A model generated the notes under the pieces. The model was not told the origin of the DNA, searched no databases, and worked only from the letters and a program-made list of their open reading frames with translations. Both the position numbers and the translations under genes were made by a program. Below, piece after piece: positions 58,524 to 64,000 of a stretch of DNA of 64,000 bases (the first letter of the stretch is position 1; each line of letters begins with the position of its first letter). Origin of the DNA: Pseudomonas cavernae. Its GTDB lineage: Bacteria; Pseudomonadota; Gammaproteobacteria; Pseudomonadales; Pseudomonadaceae. The stretch is from assembly GCF_003595175.1 (NCBI RefSeq), contig NZ_CP032419.1:620001-684000 (forward strand), written 5' to 3'.

Positions 58524-59249
58524 ATGATCGACCTGCACAACCACCTGCTCCCCGGCATCGACGACGGGGCCCCCAACCTCGAAGCTTCGCTGGCACTGGC
58601 GCGCGTGGCCGTGCAGGACGGCATCACCCATCTGGTCTGCACCCCGCACATCCATCCCGGCCGTTACGACAACAGCCCCGCCAGCATCCAGGCAGCGCTG
58701 GCCCTGTTTGTCGCCGCCCTGAAAGAGCAGGGCATCCCCCTGCAGGTGGCGGCCGCAGCGGAAGTGCGCTTCGGCATGGAGCTGATGGTCGGCGTCAGCC
58801 AGGGGGCCATTCCTTTCCTGGGCGAATGGCAGGGCAAGAAGGTCCTGCTGCTCGAATTCCCCCATGGCGAAATACCCTTCGGCGCCGAGCGCCTGATTAG
58901 CTGGTTGCTGCAACGCAACATCATTCCGATGATTGCTCACCCGGAACGCAACAAAGGCATCATGCGCACACCGTCCAGGCTCAAGCCCTTCCTTGAGCAG
59001 GGTTGCCTGCTGCAGGTCACGGCCGCTTCCGTGGCCGGCCGCTTCGGTCCAGCCGCCCAGGACGTTGCCCATGCACTGCTGGAGCAAGGCGTGGTCAGCA
59101 TACTCGCCAGCGATGCGCACAACCTGCAGCACCGCCCGCCCTTGCTCAGCGAGGGCCTGCAACAGGCCGCTCGCATAGTCGGCGATGCCAAGGCCGAAGC
59201 CCTGGTCAAACACACTCCCTGGGAAATCGCCCAGAGCCATTTCGCATGA
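58524..59249 (+). CDS. PHP-type protein-tyrosine phosphatase (CpsB/YwqE-like)
   Basis: A 241-residue metal-dependent phosphatase from the ATG at 58524. Metal-binding motifs are D-L-H-N-H-L-L-P-G-I-D-D-G, C-T-P-H-I-H-P-G, A-H-P-E-R-N and S-D-A-H. This class, common in Gram-positives, replaces the low-molecular-weight Wzb phosphatase and removes phosphate from the Wzc-type tyrosine tail. It overlaps the next gene by ATGA. No strong ribosome-binding site is seen, and a repeat lies just upstream. Confidence 0.9.
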   Translation: MIDLHNHLLPGIDDGAPNLEASLALARVAVQDGITHLVCTPHIHPGRYDNSPASIQAALALFVAALKEQGIPLQVAAAAEVRFGMELMVGVSQGAIPFLGEWQGKKVLLLEFPHGEIPFGAERLISWLLQRNIIPMIAHPERNKGIMRTPSRLKPFLEQGCLLQVTAASVAGRFGPAAQDVAHALLEQGVVSILASDAHNLQHRPPLLSEGLQQAARIVGDAKAEALVKHTPWEIAQSHFA

Positions 59250-60001
59250 ACCCCAGCCTATCCATCGACCGGCTCAGCCGCCGGCAGCAGCGCTCGCCCG
59301 CGGGCGAGAAAAATGTGAGTGCCATCACACAAAAAGTGTCTGCCGTGCTGGTGTTGCTGTTGGCCTTGGTCCTGTTATTTGCAGGGGGCCGCATGATCGT
59401 GGCCGGCATCGCCAGCTACCAGGCTGAAGCCTTTCTAGCCGCGTGGGAAAAGGCCGGTAACGAGCCCGAAGCCCGTGCCTGGCAAATCGCCCACGATGCG
59501 GCGCAACGTGCCATCGGCTTGTACCCGGTTGCCAATGGCGATTACCTCGACCGCCTCGGGCGTATCCACAGCTGGCAGCAATTCCGCCAACCCTATGCCG
59601 CCCCGACTGCGGAGCTCTCGCGGCGTGCCGCATTAGCCGCCTACCGGGCTGCGGTAGTTGCCCGCCCGGCCTGGCCCTACACCTGGGCGCGTCTGGCCCA
59701 CAGCAAGCTGTACCTGCAGGAGTTCGATGGCGAGTTCGACCAGGCCCTGGCCCAGGCTTTCCAGCTGGGCCCCTGGCGCATCGGGGTGAACCGCGAACTG
59801 GCGGAAGTCGGCTTCAGTGCCTGGCCGCATCTGGATGAGAGCCAGCGTCAGGCCACCCTCGAATCGGCGCGGCGCAGCGTGGCCTACGGGCCAGCAGAAG
59901 CCCAGCGCCTGCTCAAGGTCGCTCAGCACACCGGCATGCTCCAGATGCTTTGCGACAGCCTGAACAGCGAACTGAAAAGCACCCGCAAACTATGCCTCTG
60001 A
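59246..60001 (+). CDS. VpsP-like membrane-anchored protein
   Basis: A 251-residue protein with one N-terminal membrane helix (V-L-V-L-L-L-A-L-V-L-L-F-A-G-G) and a periplasmic helical part with TPR-like features, including R-P-A-W-P-Y-T-W-A-R-L-A. Genes of this type stand beside vpsO-like kinases in Vibrio and other EPS clusters. No biochemical role is established as far as I know. It is coupled to the phosphatase by a 4-base overlap. Confidence 0.65.
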   Translation: MNPSLSIDRLSRRQQRSPAGEKNVSAITQKVSAVLVLLLALVLLFAGGRMIVAGIASYQAEAFLAAWEKAGNEPEARAWQIAHDAAQRAIGLYPVANGDYLDRLGRIHSWQQFRQPYAAPTAELSRRAALAAYRAAVVARPAWPYTWARLAHSKLYLQEFDGEFDQALAQAFQLGPWRIGVNRELAEVGFSAWPHLDESQRQATLESARRSVAYGPAEAQRLLKVAQHTGMLQMLCDSLNSELKSTRKLCL

Positions 60002-60023
60002 CAGTCACGCATTCACCGATATT

Positions 60024-60205
60024 CGTAGGGTGGAATCCCCGAAGGGGCTTCCCGCCCGAGACGCATCGCCAGAGCCCAACACAAGCAAGCCTGCCAGAGC
60101 GCTTAGCCCGTATTGGCACGGGGCGGCGGATTACGCTTCGCTAATCCGCCCTACCAAGCCCCAGAGATTCGTAGGGTGGGTTGTAACCCACCAATAGAGC
60201 TCGCT
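60024..60205. repeat. GTAGGGTGG repeats before the sugar transferase gene
   Basis: GTAGGGTGGAATCCCCGAAGGGG (from 60027) ends at GGCGGATTACGC ... CCGCCCTACC (to 60155). A short GTAGGGTGGGTTGTAACCCACC unit (60171-60192) follows. The 371-base gap holds no gene. Confidence 0.65.
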
Positions 60206-60372
60206 GACCACATTGCCTCAATCTCTACAGGTAACTGTTTGTGCCACAGAACCACCCAGCAACCCCAGCGGCCCATAGAGCACCTCACAGGTCGAATAGC
60301 CCGTTCAGCAAAGGCATAGCAACAGCGCGAGGCCGGGACGCCAGCGTCAATCACCCACGCAGGGACATCAAC

Positions 60373-61764
60373 TTGATCGGCAAACGCGACACGAGCATTC
60401 CCGGCGGGCGAGGCCTGACCTTCTGGGGGCAGTGGCTGGCAGCAGCCACCCTGCTCATTCTCCTGCTCTGCACACTGGCCATGCTGAAGACCGGGGAGAT
60501 AGGCACCCAATACCGCGTCCTGGCGGCCTTTGCCTTGTTCGCTTCGGTACCCGTTTACTCATTGATGCGGGTCTATCACAAGCAGCATGGCTACCTGGTT
60601 GGCCTCGGCCGTTTGCTCGGTGGCTGGCTGATCCTGCTGTCCATGCTCACAGTTGCAGCTTTCGTTACCAAGACCAGCGAACTCTTCTCCCGTGAAGTGA
60701 CCCTCACCTGGGGCGTGCTCGGCTTCGCCCTGCAAGTCGGCCTTTACGTGCCGCTGCATGGCGTCTCCAGGCGCTACCACCAGAAGCTGCAAGCCGCACG
60801 CACCTCGCTGATCATCGGCACCGGCGAGCTGGCCATGGACCTGGCGGACAAGCTCGTGCGGCAGAAGAGCGAGCCCATGATGGGCCTGGTGGCAGCGAAC
60901 GACCACCTGCAACCGGATAACCTCCTGTACCCGATCATCGGCAGCCTCGCCCATCTGCGTGACCTGATCGCGGCCCATCGCATCCGCCGCCTCTATATAG
61001 CCCTGCCCCTGACCGAGGCCGAGCAGATCGAAGGCCTGTATATCGACCTGCTTGACTCCAGCGTCGACGTGGTGTGGATTCCCGACTTGCGCAGCCTGAT
61101 GCTGCTCAACCACTCGGTTGCTGAGATCGAAGGCATGCCGGCCATTCACCTCAATGAAAGCCCGCTGACCGCCTACCCCACTGCAGCCCTGACTAAGGCG
61201 TTGATGGACCGCGCGGTCGCCCTGCTGGCCATCCTCGCCCTCAGCCCCGTGCTGCTAGCCACCGCCATCGCCGTGAAGTATTCATCGCCCGGCCCGATCC
61301 TGTTCAAGCAGAAACGCCACGGCTGGAACGGCAAGATCATCAAGGTGTGGAAGTTCCGCTCCATGCGCCTGCACGACGATAAACAAGTCAAGCAGGCCAG
61401 CCGCGAAGACCCGCGCATCACCCGTGTCGGCCGCTTTATCCGCCGCACCTCGATCGACGAGCTGCCGCAGCTGTTCAACGTCCTGCAGGGCCAAATGTCC
61501 CTGGTGGGTCCGCGCCCGCATGCCGTCGCCCACAACGACTATTACACCGGCAAGATCGACGCCTATATGGCCCGCCACCGGATCAAGCCCGGCATCACCG
61601 GCCTGGCACAGATCAGCGGCTGCCGTGGCGAAACCGAAACCCTCGACAAGATGGAGAAGCGCGTGGAACTCGACCTGGCCTACATCAACAACTGGTCGCT
61701 GTGGCTGGACATCAAGATCCTGATCAAGACGCCGTTTACCCTGCTGTCGAACGACATTTATTGA
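60373..61764 (+). CDS. Undecaprenyl-phosphate glycosyl-1-phosphate transferase (VpsL/WcaJ-like)
   Basis: A 463-residue initiating transferase. A TTG at 60373 with AGGGA 7 bases upstream gives the usual length. The longer frame from a GTG at 60241 overlaps repeat DNA and has no such site. Four or five N-terminal helices are followed by a nucleotide-binding-like domain and a C-terminal catalytic domain: K-V-W-K-F-R-S-M-R, R-R-T-S-I-D-E-L-P-Q-L-F-N-V-L and M-S-L-V-G-P-R-P-H. It loads the first sugar phosphate onto the lipid carrier. Confidence 0.9.
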   Translation: MIGKRDTSIPGGRGLTFWGQWLAAATLLILLLCTLAMLKTGEIGTQYRVLAAFALFASVPVYSLMRVYHKQHGYLVGLGRLLGGWLILLSMLTVAAFVTKTSELFSREVTLTWGVLGFALQVGLYVPLHGVSRRYHQKLQAARTSLIIGTGELAMDLADKLVRQKSEPMMGLVAANDHLQPDNLLYPIIGSLAHLRDLIAAHRIRRLYIALPLTEAEQIEGLYIDLLDSSVDVVWIPDLRSLMLLNHSVAEIEGMPAIHLNESPLTAYPTAALTKALMDRAVALLAILALSPVLLATAIAVKYSSPGPILFKQKRHGWNGKIIKVWKFRSMRLHDDKQVKQASREDPRITRVGRFIRRTSIDELPQLFNVLQGQMSLVGPRPHAVAHNDYYTGKIDAYMARHRIKPGITGLAQISGCRGETETLDKMEKRVELDLAYINNWSLWLDIKILIKTPFTLLSNDIY

Positions 61765-61769
61765 AATCA

Positions 61770-61793
61770 GTCGCTCCTCCCCGTAGGAGCGAC
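61770..61793. repeat. Short GTAGGAGCGAC hairpin repeat
   Basis: GTCGCTCCT and AGGAGCGAC form a 9-bp stem around a 6-base loop, 6 bases after the transferase stop, without a T run. It belongs to a common Pseudomonas REP-like type. Confidence 0.5.
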
Positions 61794-61862
61794 GTCCCGG
61801 CGCGAAATAAACAACCGCGCAGTGACACATCTACTAACCCCTAACCATCCCGAGTTTTTCTT

Positions 61863-63176
61863 ATGTCCGAACACCAGGAAGCAAGCGTTGCTAAGTTCAA
61901 AAGCAAGGAAGCCATTATCGGCATCGTCGGCCTCGGCTACGTAGGCTTGCCGCTGATGTTGCGCTACAACGCCATCGGCTTTCGTGTACTGGGCATCGAC
62001 ATTGACGAGAGCAAGGTGACCAGGCTCAACGCCGGCCAGAGCTATATCGAGCACATCCCGGCTGACAAGATTGCAGCGGCCCGTGACAGTGGGTTCATAG
62101 CCACCACCGACTTCAGCCGCGTCAGCGAGTGCGATGCGCTGATTCTCTGTGTTCCGACTCCGCTCAATAAATACCGCGAGCCGGACATGAGCTTCGTGAT
62201 CAACACCACCGATGCGCTCAAACCCTATCTGCGCGCCGGTCAGATCGTTTCCCTGGAAAGCACCACCTACCCCGGCACCACCGAAGAAGAACTGTTACCG
62301 CGTGTACAGGAAGGCGGCCTGGTCGTTGGCGAGAGCATCTTCCTAGTCTACTCGCCGGAGCGCGAAGATCCGGGCAATCCCAACTTCGAAACCCGCACCA
62401 TTCCCAAAGTGATCGGCGGTCATACTCCGGCCTGCCTTGAAGTTGGCATTGCTTTGTACGGGCAGGCCATCGACAAGGTCGTAGCGGTCAGCTCGACCAA
62501 GGCAGCGGAAATGACCAAGCTGCTAGAGAACATCCACCGTGCAGTCAATATCGGCCTGGTCAACGAAATGAAAGTCGTTGCCGACCGCATGGGCATCGAT
62601 ATCTTCGAAGTGGTTGATGCCGCCGCCACCAAGCCGTTCGGTTTCACTGCCTACTATCCCGGCCCCGGCCTTGGTGGTCACTGCATCCCAATCGATCCTT
62701 TCTACCTGACCTGGAAAGCCCGCGAGTACGGTTTGCATACCCGCTTCATCGAACTGTCCGGTGAGGTCAACAAAGCCATGCCAGAGTACGTGCTCAGCAA
62801 GCTGATGGACGGCTTGAACAACAGTGGCAAGGCACTCAAAGGCAGCAAAGTCCTGGTGCTGGGCATTGCCTACAAGAAGAACGTCGACGACATGCGCGAA
62901 TCTCCCTCCGTGGAAATCATGGAACTGATCGAAGCCAAGGGCGGTATCGTCGCCTACAGTGACCCGCACGTACCGGTCTTCCCGAAAATGCGCGAGCACC
63001 ATTTCGAACTAAGTAGCCAAGCACTGAGCGCAGAAAACCTCGCCAACTTCGACGCGGTGGTGCTCGCCACCGACCACGACAAGTTCGACTACGAGCTGAT
63101 CAAGCAGCACGCTCGCTTGATCGTCGACAGCCGTGGCAAATACCGCGCTCCCGTCGAGCACATCATCAAAGCCTGA
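61863..63176 (+). CDS. wbpA: UDP-N-acetyl-D-glucosamine 6-dehydrogenase (WbpA type)
   Basis: A 437-residue UDP-sugar dehydrogenase. N-terminal Rossmann motif [11 protein letters not shown]. Catalytic cysteine in [11 protein letters not shown]. Conserved V-P-T-P-L-N and the C-terminal domain [15 protein letters not shown]. The WbpA assignment, UDP-GlcNAc to UDP-GlcNAcA, rests on overall resemblance and on wbpB following it. A UDP-GalNAc-acting homologue is possible. It provides an acidic sugar for the polymer. Confidence 0.88.
   Translation: MSEHQEASVAKFKSKEAIIGIVGLGYVGLPLMLRYNAIGFRVLGIDIDESKVTRLNAGQSYIEHIPADKIAAARDSGFIATTDFSRVSECDALILCVPTPLNKYREPDMSFVINTTDALKPYLRAGQIVSLESTTYPGTTEEELLPRVQEGGLVVGESIFLVYSPEREDPGNPNFETRTIPKVIGGHTPACLEVGIALYGQAIDKVVAVSSTKAAEMTKLLENIHRAVNIGLVNEMKVVADRMGIDIFEVVDAAATKPFGFTAYYPGPGLGGHCIPIDPFYLTWKAREYGLHTRFIELSGEVNKAMPEYVLSKLMDGLNNSGKALKGSKVLVLGIAYKKNVDDMRESPSVEIMELIEAKGGIVAYSDPHVPVFPKMREHHFELSSQALSAENLANFDAVVLATDHDKFDYELIKQHARLIVDSRGKYRAPVEHIIKA

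Positions 63177-64000
<824 letters not shown>

Noticed and set aside
60241..60372. GTG start of the undecaprenyl-phosphate transferase at 60241
   Set aside because: The extra 44 residues come from DNA adjoining repeats and have no ribosome-binding site. TTG 60373 has AGGGA and gives the family length.

Overview
The window is about 64 kb of GC-rich chromosome from a Pseudomonas-like gammaproteobacterium. The evidence is the gene content and order: a full spc/alpha ribosomal operon pair; then catalase, ferritin, uvrA, an MFS gene and ssb; an oprG/zinc-operon block; nrdR, the riboflavin genes, nusB, thiL and pgpA; ribA; btuF and btuB; dxs; ispA and xseB. From memory these are syntenic blocks of P. 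aeruginosa, but ssb is joined here to a block that lies elsewhere in that species, katG stands where katA is expected, and several accessory segments interrupt the order. Many gaps hold short Pseudomonas-type repeats whose ends read GTAGG...CCTAC.

Layout. 1-8266: ribosomal proteins L24 (partial) to L17 with secY and rpoA. 8800-16504: katG, a haem-less ferritin, uvrA (minus strand), a yajR-like MFS gene, ssb. 16520-25134: two sugar-nucleotide SDR genes, oprG, a Zur-box-preceded zinc operon whose permease carries a small in-frame insertion, a CnoX-type thioredoxin, a methyltransferase and a lipoprotein. 25252-33390: nrdR-ribD, FMN riboswitch, ribE-ribBA-ribH-nusB, thiL, pgpA, a periplasmic binding protein and a retropepsin-like protease. 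33474-37444: an accessory minor-pilin cassette (pilE, fimT, pilV, pilW, pilX types) with a giant PilX and no pilY1. 37756-42214: ribA, a small membrane protein, btuF, and btuB under a cobalamin riboswitch with an SD-sequestering hairpin. 42455-51314: dxs, then an inserted hydrolase/acyl-CoA carboxylase/PAP2 segment, then ispA-xseB.

52086 to the window end is an exopolysaccharide locus: an RfaH-type antiterminator gene, a long leader with a JUMPstart/ops element, a secreted alanine-rich tandem-repeat protein, an outer-membrane beta-barrel, a Wza-type export protein, a Wzc-type tyrosine kinase, a PHP-type tyrosine phosphatase, a VpsP-like protein, an undecaprenyl-phosphate sugar transferase, and wbpA/wbpB for UDP-diacetamido-uronic-acid synthesis. 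It combines the layout of a Vibrio vps-II-like export cluster with O-antigen-type sugar genes, and seems built for RfaH-dependent transcription through internal hairpins. The locus runs off the right edge.

No tRNA, rRNA, CRISPR array or intact insertion sequence was recognised. All calls come from reading the sequence. No database search or folding program was run.
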